DNA of 64,000 bases from Chitinophagaceae bacterium UBA1931. Lineage in GTDB: Bacteria; Bacteroidota; Bacteroidia; Chitinophagales; Chitinophagaceae. Positions 7,229 to 14,287 of the stretch are shown here, in pieces (the first letter of the stretch is position 1; every line of letters starts with the position of its first letter). The notes below the pieces were generated by a model. It did no database searches. It was not told the DNA's origin and worked only from the letters and a program-made list of their open reading frames with translations. Both the position numbers and the translations under genes were made by a program. The stretch lies in contig DDFJ01000004.1 in the NCBI GenBank assembly GCA_002337125.1, forward strand, positions 2,345,889 through 2,409,888. Direction: 5' to 3'.

Positions 7229-8185
7229 TTGAAGAACTTCATTTCTGTTCATGATGTAGCAAACATCAATGCTTTGGCAGAAAAAGCATTGGCGTATAAA
7301 GCAAATCCGTTTGTTGACAAAGCCATAGGTGCCGGTAAACGAATGGGACTTATTTTTTTAAACCCCAGTTTGCGTACACGTTTAAGTACACAGATTGCTG
7401 CTGAAAATCTCGGCATGCAGCCTATTGTGTTTAATGTAGGCAGTGAAGGCTGGACATGGGAGTTTGAAGAAGAAGCCATCATGAGTGGCTCAACATCTGA
7501 GCATGTAAAAGAAGCAGCGCCTATTCTCGGTAATTATTTTGATGTACTTGCGATCAGAACATTTCCCGGCTTAAAAAATAAAGAAGAAGATTACAGCGAA
7601 CTGTACATAAAGCAGTTTATCAAATACGCAGGTGTTCCTGTTGTAAGCCTGGAAAGTGCAACGCTTCATCCGTTGCAATCGCTTACAGATGTCATTACAA
7701 TTAAAGAAACGTTCAAAGAAAAACGCAAACCTAAAATTGTACTCACTTGGGCGCCGCATGTAAAACCGTTACCGCAATGTGTGGCCAACAGTTTTGCACA
7801 ATGGATCAATGCCTGGGGCGAAGCAGATTTTGTAATCACTCACCCGGAAGATTATGAACTGGATGAGCAGTTTACAAAAGGTGCAACCATTACACAAAAC
7901 CAGGATGAAGCATTGAAAGATGCAGATTATGTGTATGTAAAAAACTGGAGCACTTATACTGATTATGGCCGCATGTACTGCAATGATCCGGCATGGATGC
8001 TTACCGAAGAAAAAATGAAACTCACCAACAATGCAAAAGTGATGCATTGCTTACCCGTAAGAAGAAATGTGGAACTGAGCGATCAAATTCTCGACAGCCC
8101 TAACAGCATTGTAACACAGGAAGCAAGTAACCGTGTTTGGGCAGCGCAGGCTGTATTATCTGAAATTCTGAAGTCGAATGGATAA
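7229..8185 (+). CDS. argF': N-acylornithine carbamoyltransferase, probably N-succinylornithine-specific
   Basis: This 318-residue transcarbamylase has the carbamoyl-phosphate motif NPSLRTRLST (about 45-54), the HPLQSLTD motif and HCLPVRRN. It matches the Bacteroides N-succinyl-L-ornithine carbamoyltransferase type rather than ordinary OTCase. From memory of published work, the residue before the conserved EH (Glu92 in Xanthomonas N-acetyl enzyme, Pro90 in Bacteroides N-succinyl enzyme) sets specificity, and Ser there favours succinyl. Here the motif is SGSTSEH with Ser90. The start is TTG at 7229. No in-frame ATG fits the family N-terminus, and the next Met is residue 39. It overlaps argB by 8 bases, which indicates translational coupling. 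Confidence 0.92.
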   Translation: MKNFISVHDVANINALAEKALAYKANPFVDKAIGAGKRMGLIFLNPSLRTRLSTQIAAENLGMQPIVFNVGSEGWTWEFEEEAIMSGSTSEHVKEAAPILGNYFDVLAIRTFPGLKNKEEDYSELYIKQFIKYAGVPVVSLESATLHPLQSLTDVITIKETFKEKRKPKIVLTWAPHVKPLPQCVANSFAQWINAWGEADFVITHPEDYELDEQFTKGATITQNQDEALKDADYVYVKNWSTYTDYGRMYCNDPAWMLTEEKMKLTNNAKVMHCLPVRRNVELSDQILDSPNSIVTQEASNRVWAAQAVLSEILKSNG

Positions 8186-8969
8186 GCTGATTGTTATAAA
8201 AATTGGCGGCAATATCATTGATGATGAAAACAAACTTTCATCATTCTTGCAAACATTTGCTGCGGTTGAAGGGAAAAAGATTTTAGTACACGGTGGCGGT
8301 AAAGTAGCAACCAAGATTGGCGAAACACTGGGTATTGAAAGCAAGTATGTGGATGGAAGAAGAATCACCGATGCTGCAACCATTGATCTTGTAACAATGG
8401 TATATGCAGGATTGATCAATAAAAAAGTAATTGCACAACTGCAGGCACTCAGCTGTAATGCTATTGGAGTTACAGGTGCAGATGGAAATTTAATTCCTGC
8501 AGGCAAACGGCCGGTAAAAGAAATTGATTATGGTTTTGTGGGCGATGTAAAATCTGAAAAGATCAATGCATCAAGCTGGGCTGGTTTACTGAACAACGGG
8601 TTTATCCCGGTTGTGGCACCCATCACACATGATGGAAATGGCCAGCTGCTTAATACCAATGCCGATACCATTGCACAGGAAGTGGCCAAAGCAATGAGCA
8701 GTTTGTATGAAGTGCATCTTGTTTATTCATTTGAAAAAAGTGGTGTATTACTTGATGCCAATGATGATGCAACTGTGATCAGCCAGATCAACCCATCATC
8801 GTATCAACAATTAAAAGCAGAAGGAAAAATATTTGCGGGCATGATCCCCAAACTGGATAACGCTTTTGCAGCGTTAAACAGCGGCGTAAAAAAAGTAATG
8901 ATTGGTAAAGCAGAGCAATTGCAGCAACTGATCAGCGGAGAAGCAGGAACCTCAATTACAAACAGTTAA
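8178..8969 (+). CDS. argB: N-acylglutamate kinase
   Basis: This 263-residue amino-acid kinase begins with LIVIKIGGNIID and has the HGGGK loop (about residues 36-40). Late motifs are NADTIAQEVA and KIFAGMIPKLD, as in N-acetylglutamate kinases. It phosphorylates N-acylglutamate, the second pathway step. It overlaps the carbamoyltransferase gene by 8 bases. It lacks the roughly 20-residue N-terminal helix that arginine-inhibited hexameric NAGKs carry, so it may be the arginine-insensitive dimeric type. That last point is inferred from length only. Confidence 0.95.
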   Translation: MDKLIVIKIGGNIIDDENKLSSFLQTFAAVEGKKILVHGGGKVATKIGETLGIESKYVDGRRITDAATIDLVTMVYAGLINKKVIAQLQALSCNAIGVTGADGNLIPAGKRPVKEIDYGFVGDVKSEKINASSWAGLLNNGFIPVVAPITHDGNGQLLNTNADTIAQEVAKAMSSLYEVHLVYSFEKSGVLLDANDDATVISQINPSSYQQLKAEGKIFAGMIPKLDNAFAALNSGVKKVMIGKAEQLQQLISGEAGTSITNS

Positions 8970-8979
8970 AACAACAAGC

Positions 8980-10053
8980 ATGGCAAACCAGGATATCAGC
9001 CAGCTGCACACCGAAGCAGTAGAATTATTAAAACAATTGATTGCAACACCATCTTTTTCAAAAGAAGAAAATGAAACTGCCGAAATTCTTTGTTTGTTTT
9101 TTGCAAACAAAGGAATTGAACATGCAAGAGTTGGCAATAATGTGTATGCAAAAAACAAATTTTACGATACAGCAAAACCAAGTGTATTGCTGAACTCGCA
9201 TCATGATACGGTAAAGCCAAACGCCAAATACACCAAAGATCCGTTTACTCCAATTGTAGAAGAAGGAAAACTCTTTGGATTGGGAAGCAATGATGCAGGT
9301 GGTTGTCTTGTTTCGCTGATAGCTACTTTCTTATATTTCTACGAAAAAGAAAATCTTTCGCACAATATTGTTTTTGCTGCAAGTGCTGAAGAAGAAATCA
9401 GCGGCGTGAATGGAATTGAACTGGTGTTGCCTTATCTCGGTAATATCAACTTTGGTATTGTTGGTGAACCAACAAGAATGCGCATGGCTGTTGCTGAAAG
9501 AGGTTTGATGGTGATTGATTGTATTGCCCAGGGCAAAGCAGGACATGCTGCACGTAACGAAGGTGTAAATGCTTTGTACATTGCCGTAGATGATATTAAC
9601 TGGATCAGGAATTATCATTTTGAAAAAGTAAGTCCGCTGCTGGGCGAATCAAGATTAACAGCAACCGTTATTGGTACAGAAAACCAACAGCACAATGTTG
9701 TTCCGCCGCAATGCAAATTTGTGATTGATGTAAGAGTGAATGAACTGTACACCTTCGAAGAAATTCTGAACGAACTCAAACAAAACCTCAAGAGCCAGTT
9801 CAAACCACGTACAACAAGAATGAAATCAACTTCTATTCCGCTTGATCATCCGTTGATTGTTGCCGGAATAGAATTGGGAAGAACATACTATGGTTCACCC
9901 ACAACAAGCGATAAAGCATTAATGCCTTTCCCTGCGTTGAAAATGGGTCCCGGCGATAGCGCAAGAAGTCATACAGCAGATGAATATGTATATGTAGATG
10001 AGATTAAGGAAGGCATTGAAGGATATATACAGTTGCTCGAAAAGATACTTTAA
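8980..10053 (+). CDS. argE: M20-family deacylase of arginine synthesis (N-acylcitrulline/N-acylornithine deacylase)
   Basis: This 357-residue zinc peptidase-like enzyme has the metal/catalytic motifs NSHHDTVKP (about 72-80), SNDAGG (about 106-111), the general base AEEEISG (about 135-141), GEPT and PGDSARSHTADEYV. Because carbamoylation here acts on N-acylornithine, the expected substrate is N-acetyl- or N-succinylcitrulline rather than N-acetylornithine. It lies 10 bases after argB. The family and operon role are firm; acyl specificity is inferred from the adjacent carbamoyltransferase. Confidence 0.92.
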   Translation: MANQDISQLHTEAVELLKQLIATPSFSKEENETAEILCLFFANKGIEHARVGNNVYAKNKFYDTAKPSVLLNSHHDTVKPNAKYTKDPFTPIVEEGKLFGLGSNDAGGCLVSLIATFLYFYEKENLSHNIVFAASAEEEISGVNGIELVLPYLGNINFGIVGEPTRMRMAVAERGLMVIDCIAQGKAGHAARNEGVNALYIAVDDINWIRNYHFEKVSPLLGESRLTATVIGTENQQHNVVPPQCKFVIDVRVNELYTFEEILNELKQNLKSQFKPRTTRMKSTSIPLDHPLIVAGIELGRTYYGSPTTSDKALMPFPALKMGPGDSARSHTADEYVYVDEIKEGIEGYIQLLEKIL

Positions 10054-10062
10054 ATAGTTACA

Positions 10063-10524
10063 GGTTGCAGGTTTCTGGTTTCAGGTAATTAAAGCTGACA
10101 GTATGAAAAGTTTTAGAGAGCTTGAAATTTATAAAGAGTCAAAACAACTCGCTGTAGAAATACACAAGATGACGATGACGCTGCCGAAGTTTGAACTCTT
10201 TGAAGAAGGAGGACAAATCAGGCGCTCTTCTAAATCTGTAACTTCCATGATTGTTGAAGGCTATGGAAGAAAACGATATAAACAGGATTTTATCAAATAT
10301 CTTGTTTATGCTCAATCGGAGTGTGATGAAACAATCGTTCATCTTGAGTTTCTTTTCGCAACTGAATCAATGAAAGGCTATTCACAGTATGATGATTTGC
10401 ATAACCGATATGAATCACTAAGTAAACGAATTAATAAATTTATTCAGTGGGTTGAAGATAACTGGAACGATTTTCCAAATACGGAGTCCAAAGACCAGTA
10501 ACCTGAAACCAGTAACCTGAAACC
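10063..10524 (+). mobile_element. Second IVS-like element: inverted repeat enclosing a four-helix-bundle gene
   Basis: The left arm 10063-10090 and right arm 10497-10524 are 28-base inverted repeats that match at 24 of 28 positions. The right arm is two tandem copies of the 14-mer AGTAACCTGAAACC and overlaps the TAA of the enclosed gene. The left arm lies 12 bases before its ATG. The arms are unrelated in sequence to those of the first element (5613-6026), but the architecture is the same. The element separates argE from argH without breaking either gene. Confidence 0.55.
10103..10501 (+). CDS. Four-helix-bundle protein, 23S rRNA IVS/S23 family (second copy)
   Basis: This 132-residue helical protein has an N-terminal SFRELEIYKESKQLA motif and a central IRRSSKSVTSMIVEGYGR motif (about 37-54). 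It corresponds to RRSAASIPANIAEGCG of the first copy but is a different subfamily: R-x-S-x-x-V/I-x-x-x-I-x-E-G is kept while surrounding residues diverge. The C-terminus is longer and acidic/aromatic (NKFIQWVEDNWND). The two copies are therefore not a recent duplication, and each has its own inverted repeat. Function unknown. Confidence 0.88.
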   Translation: MKSFRELEIYKESKQLAVEIHKMTMTLPKFELFEEGGQIRRSSKSVTSMIVEGYGRKRYKQDFIKYLVYAQSECDETIVHLEFLFATESMKGYSQYDDLHNRYESLSKRINKFIQWVEDNWNDFPNTESKDQ

Positions 10525-10532
10525 ATTCAAAT

Positions 10533-11828
10533 ATGAAACTCTGGAGTAAAGAAAATAGCAGTACATCAGCATTGGTTGAGCAATTCACCGTTGGTCGTGA
10601 TAAAGAATTTGATTTACTGTTGGCGAAATACGATGTGCAGGGATCCATTGCACATGTAACCATGCTTGGTGAAGTTGGTTTGATGACAAAAGAAGAAGCT
10701 GAAAAAGCTGTGGCAGGACTCAAAGAAATTGAAGCAACTATTGACCATTCACAATTCACCATTGACGAAGGAATAGAAGATGTGCATTCACAAGTTGAAT
10801 TTCTACTAACGCAAAAGATTGGTGATATTGGTAAAAAAATTCACAGCGGCCGCAGCCGTAACGACCAGGTTGCGGTTGATATTAAATTATACCTCCGTGC
10901 AGAAATCAGCAATATAAAAGACGAAGTAAAAAATCTATTTGATTTACTGGTTGCACAAAGCGAAAAAAACAAAAACACTTTATTGCCCGGTTATACGCAT
11001 CTGCAGATAGCCATGCCTTCATCTGTTGGCTTGTGGCTGGGCGCTTATGCCGAAAGCCTGGTTGATGACCTGGAATTAATGGCAGCAGCTTACCATGTTG
11101 CCAATAAAAATCCTTTGGGCAGTGGTGCAGGTTATGGTTCTTCATTTCCATTAAGCAGGAAACGCACAACTGAATTACTGCAGTTTGGCACGCTTAACTG
11201 GAACAGCGTGTATGCACAGATGAGCCGTGGTAAAACAGAAAAAGTAACTTCTGTTGGTATGAGTTCTGTTGCTGCAACACTCAGCAAACTGGCAATGGAT
11301 TGTTGTTTGTACATGAACCAGAATTTTGGTTTCATTTCTTTTCCTGATGAGTTAACAACAGGAAGCAGCATTATGCCGCACAAGAAAAATCCTGATGTGT
11401 TTGAACTGATCCGTGCAAAATGCAACCGCATTCAATCTATTCCAAACGAATTAACACTGCTCATCAATAATCTTCCTTCAGGTTATCACAGGGATATGCA
11501 GCTTACAAAAGAAATTCTTTTCCCTGCTATTGAAGAACTGAAAGCATGCCTGCAGTTAATGCAGCTCATGCTCAGCAATATGAAGGTGAAAGAAAATATT
11601 CTTACAGATGAAAAGTATAAATATCTCTTCAGTGTTGAAGCGGTAAACGACCTGGTGAACAAAGGAATTCCTTTCCGTGAAGCATACCAGCAGGTGGGCA
11701 ACAGCATTAACAAAGGCGAGTTTGAATACGATCTCAAACAGCTGCATCACACACATGAAGGAAGTATTGGCAATCCCTGCAACAATGAAATTGCAGAAGA
11801 GATGAAAAAAGTACTTGCTAAGTTTTAA
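10533..11828 (+). CDS. argH: Argininosuccinate lyase
   Basis: This 431-residue member of the fumarase/aspartase superfamily has the signature GSSIMPHKKNPD (about residues 272-283), whose serine is the catalytic acid/base. It also has the N-terminal DEGIEDVHSQVE and HSGRSRNDQVAVD blocks. It cleaves argininosuccinate to arginine and fumarate, the last step. It begins 8 bases after the right arm of the second IVS-like element and ends the operon. No clear terminator hairpin follows. Confidence 0.97.
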   Translation: MKLWSKENSSTSALVEQFTVGRDKEFDLLLAKYDVQGSIAHVTMLGEVGLMTKEEAEKAVAGLKEIEATIDHSQFTIDEGIEDVHSQVEFLLTQKIGDIGKKIHSGRSRNDQVAVDIKLYLRAEISNIKDEVKNLFDLLVAQSEKNKNTLLPGYTHLQIAMPSSVGLWLGAYAESLVDDLELMAAAYHVANKNPLGSGAGYGSSFPLSRKRTTELLQFGTLNWNSVYAQMSRGKTEKVTSVGMSSVAATLSKLAMDCCLYMNQNFGFISFPDELTTGSSIMPHKKNPDVFELIRAKCNRIQSIPNELTLLINNLPSGYHRDMQLTKEILFPAIEELKACLQLMQLMLSNMKVKENILTDEKYKYLFSVEAVNDLVNKGIPFREAYQQVGNSINKGEFEYDLKQLHHTHEGSIGNPCNNEIAEEMKKVLAKF

Positions 11829-11892
11829 CTTTTAACGAAACCATGATGTATATGGTTTGTATTTAGCTGTAACTTTTCTTTTTATTTACTTT

Positions 11893-13056
11893 ATGTATAG
11901 CAAACAACTTCTTGCCCTGTTTTTACTGTTTGCATTTCTGCAAAATGTAAAAGCACAGGACAGCATGCGGGTAGCAGTTACCTGCGATCGTGTACCCGGA
12001 ACAGATTCTCTCTGGATCACTGCACAGCTTAATCAGTATTCAAAACCCGGTTCGTTAATGGTGGTGGCAAAAGCGGAAGATGCCAGGGTGGTTGATACCA
12101 TGTATTATCCGCTGATTAGTGTTGTCAATAATTTTCTCCTGGTTGTACCGGAAGCTTACAGCAATAACAACGTTTCGGTAAAAGCATTTTATTATCCAGG
12201 TATATTTCAGATAACAGGTATTGTGCACAACCGCAAGCCTGCTGCAGAAATGCTGGTTTTTCTTTTTGCAAAAAACAACACCATATATAATAAGATTGTG
12301 GATATTAACGACGGCAAAGGATTTATTCTTCCTCGTTTGATTTTTGAAAACAAGGCAAGTCTTTTCTTTAATTATGCCGATTCAAAACACAAACAAAAGC
12401 CGGATATCAGTATTCAGCAATTCCCTGCACCAGCCGATTTCAAAGATTCTGTTTTATCCACACACTTTGATTTTAATGCATTGTTATTTACATCTGAAAA
12501 ATATGATTCTCTTAAAGCGGTTGGTCAGTTACCTGCAGGTGCAGTAAGGGTTGAAGGAAAGGGAAAAGAGCTGCAGCAGATTATTGTAACAGGGAACAGA
12601 AAAACAAAACTGGAAAAGTTTAAAGACGAGTTTGTTACGCCACGATTTTCTGATATAATGGAAAAGGAATATGATTGTTTAACAAACGATGATATTCTGC
12701 ATTTTCCCAACTGTTTATTGTATTTACAAAGCGTGGCTCCAAACCTTATGATTGGTAACGATGCGGAAGGTGGACAGGCTTTATTCTGGCGAAATGAAAA
12801 AGTCAGAGCTTACTATATTGATGAAATAGAAGTTGATTTTACCCAGCTTCAGATACTGGATGTAAACTCAATTGCGTATATGAAATTGCTGCCACCAAAT
12901 CTTTTTGGTCCTTCAATGAATGGAGGTAGTGGCGGAGTAGTTGCTGTATACACAAGAAAAGGCGAATATGTACGGCAAGGTAGTTTTCAAAACAACTGGC
13001 TCTTTTCTGTTAAAGGATATACACCTGCTGTTCATACGCTGTTTTCAAAAGACTGA
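11893..13056 (+). CDS. Secreted protein with TonB-receptor plug-like C-terminus
   Basis: ATG at 11893 is chosen over an upstream TTG (11857) because it starts a good signal peptide (YSKQLLALFLLFAFLQNVKA, cleavage near Ala-Gln). The 387-residue product has an N-terminal beta-rich region with no recognised family. From about residue 230 it has a plug-like segment: LQQIIVTGNRKTK, then NDDILHF, LLPPNLFGPSMNGGSGG and VVAVYTRKG. These match the order of a TonB-dependent receptor plug. No beta-barrel follows, so it is not a transporter by itself. Bacteroidota encode many such plug-only proteins of unknown role. It is separated from argH by 64 bases and may be independent. Confidence 0.6.
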   Translation: MYSKQLLALFLLFAFLQNVKAQDSMRVAVTCDRVPGTDSLWITAQLNQYSKPGSLMVVAKAEDARVVDTMYYPLISVVNNFLLVVPEAYSNNNVSVKAFYYPGIFQITGIVHNRKPAAEMLVFLFAKNNTIYNKIVDINDGKGFILPRLIFENKASLFFNYADSKHKQKPDISIQQFPAPADFKDSVLSTHFDFNALLFTSEKYDSLKAVGQLPAGAVRVEGKGKELQQIIVTGNRKTKLEKFKDEFVTPRFSDIMEKEYDCLTNDDILHFPNCLLYLQSVAPNLMIGNDAEGGQALFWRNEKVRAYYIDEIEVDFTQLQILDVNSIAYMKLLPPNLFGPSMNGGSGGVVAVYTRKGEYVRQGSFQNNWLFSVKGYTPAVHTLFSKD

Positions 13057-13078
13057 CTTTAACTTAAGTGCACAAAAA

Positions 13079-13105
13079 AAGCCATCACATAAATGCGAAT
13101 GGCTT
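13079..13105 (-). terminator. Terminator-like hairpin, minus strand
   Basis: AAGCCAT (13079-13085) pairs with ATGGCTT (13099-13105) around a 13-base loop. On the minus strand the stem is followed by a run of T from the A-tract at 13074-13080. It lies 23 bases past the stop of the small minus-strand frame at 13128-13265. Confidence 0.55.
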
Positions 13106-13127
13106 CATAAGAGTAAAGTTCATTTCA

Positions 13128-13265
13128 TCATTGTGCAAAATAGTTTTTCCATCTTTTAAATTCTCTCGTCTGCGGCGATTCAAATGATTCAATCACTGAA
13201 AACACCATCTGTTTAATTGACTTCAAAACTGAAGAACGTTTACGTACGGAGTGGCTTTTATTCAT
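13128..13265 (-). CDS. Small basic protein, 45 residues, hypothetical
   Basis: This frame encodes MNKSHSVRKRSSVLKSIKQM followed by VFSVIESFESPQTREFKRWK and a short tail. It is a soluble, basic, helix-prone sequence with no family I recognise. ATG at 13265 is preferred over an upstream TTG. Support is circumstantial: clean ATG start, a downstream minus-strand terminator-like hairpin, and an otherwise empty 407-base gap (13057-13463). A TAATTTTA box on the minus strand about 20-30 bases upstream loosely resembles a -7 element. The rest of the gap, 13266-13463, shows nothing else recognisable. Confidence 0.4.
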   Translation of the reverse strand: MNKSHSVRKRSSVLKSIKQMVFSVIESFESPQTREFKRWKNYFAQ

Positions 13266-13463
13266 ATTGATTGGATTTAAGAGTATAAAATTACAAACCA
13301 CCCCCGGCGGCTGCAAGCGTAAAAACAATCAATTTCAGCTTGTTGTTTTTACGGTTTTTTCATCGAAAAAACTGTGTAAACGAAATCGTTCAAACCCGCT
13401 CTGGAAGAAGATTGTACGAGTTTTTCTGCGGGCAGAATAAGTGTCTTTCCGGTTAGCGAAAAT

Positions 13464-13829
13464 TTACTTTTTAAATGCTCCAAAATGCCAGAGGATACCT
13501 GATGGGTCGTGCAAAAAGCATTCACTTCCCCAATCGTAATTCCGGATGCCGGTTAAACGTACATTTTTGTATTTGGCGGGAAGGTTGAGCTGGTTCAGTT
13601 CGTTCCAGTAACGCTGCACATCATCCACTTCAAGAAAAATCATGCTGTTATCAACCCAGTCTTTTACATAAGCACGCTGCAAATAAAATCCTGTTCCACC
13701 TGTTTTGAAGTACGACATTTCGTTGCCGAGAACACTTTCTTCAAAGCCAAGATCTTTGTAAAAGTTTTTTGACTCTTCAAAATCAGCAGCGCCAATAAAC
13801 GGGCGGATGGATAAGGTTTTATGATTCAT
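13464..13829 (-). CDS. VOC/glyoxalase-fold protein (bleomycin-resistance-like)
   Basis: This 121-residue single VOC module starts with a beta-strand and helix (LSIRPFIGAADFEESKNFYK), then DLGFEE, MIFLEVDDVQRYWNEL and a C-terminal FLHDPSGILWHFG. The DPSG-x-x-W/L-x-F motif is typical. Substrate cannot be predicted. One or more metal ligands of true glyoxalase I are not obvious, so an enzymatic role is open. It is the second gene of a two-gene minus-strand pair with another VOC protein 23 bases upstream in transcription order. Confidence 0.85.
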   Translation of the reverse strand: MNHKTLSIRPFIGAADFEESKNFYKDLGFEESVLGNEMSYFKTGGTGFYLQRAYVKDWVDNSMIFLEVDDVQRYWNELNQLNLPAKYKNVRLTGIRNYDWGSECFLHDPSGILWHFGAFKK

Positions 13830-13852
13830 AAAATAAATATAGCAAACGATTT

Positions 13853-14203
13853 TTATTGATTGTAATCGGTAAAGCCCAAAATATTTCCTGAAGGATCTTT
13901 CAGTTCAACAGACCATCCTGTTTTTATCTGGAATGGTTCAGACAAAAAATTAACACCCTTGCTTTTAAGTTCATCATACAATGTTTTTACATTTTCAACT
14001 TCAATCCAAACACATGGTTGTGCAGCAGCAAATTTTGTTTTGTCTTTGAGAATAATTGCAGGCTCATCATCTCCCACCTTAAAAGCAATCATTCCAAACT
14101 GGCTGAAATCAAATTTTACCGGAAGACCAAGAACATCTGCGTAGAATCTTTTACTTGCTTCAAAATCATTGGCGGGATAAAAGAAGTTGTCAAAGTGTTT
14201 CAT
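13853..14203 (-). CDS. VOC-family protein
   Basis: This 116-residue VOC module starts at FFYPANDFEASKRFYADVLG and has the C-terminal ELKDPSGNILGFTDY, the typical DPxGN motif. The middle carries WIEVENVKTLYDELKSKGV. It was probably a tandem duplicate of the neighbouring VOC gene long ago, since they share layout but little sequence. No substrate prediction is possible. It is transcribed with the gene at 13464-13829. Confidence 0.87.
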   Translation of the reverse strand: MKHFDNFFYPANDFEASKRFYADVLGLPVKFDFSQFGMIAFKVGDDEPAIILKDKTKFAAAQPCVWIEVENVKTLYDELKSKGVNFLSEPFQIKTGWSVELKDPSGNILGFTDYNQ

Positions 14204-14287
14204 ATAAGTGTTTGTATTGGTATTAAAAAAGTGTTGCAGTGATCAAACTCTTTATGTAAGAACCTTGCACTAAACAGGTTAATTCTG

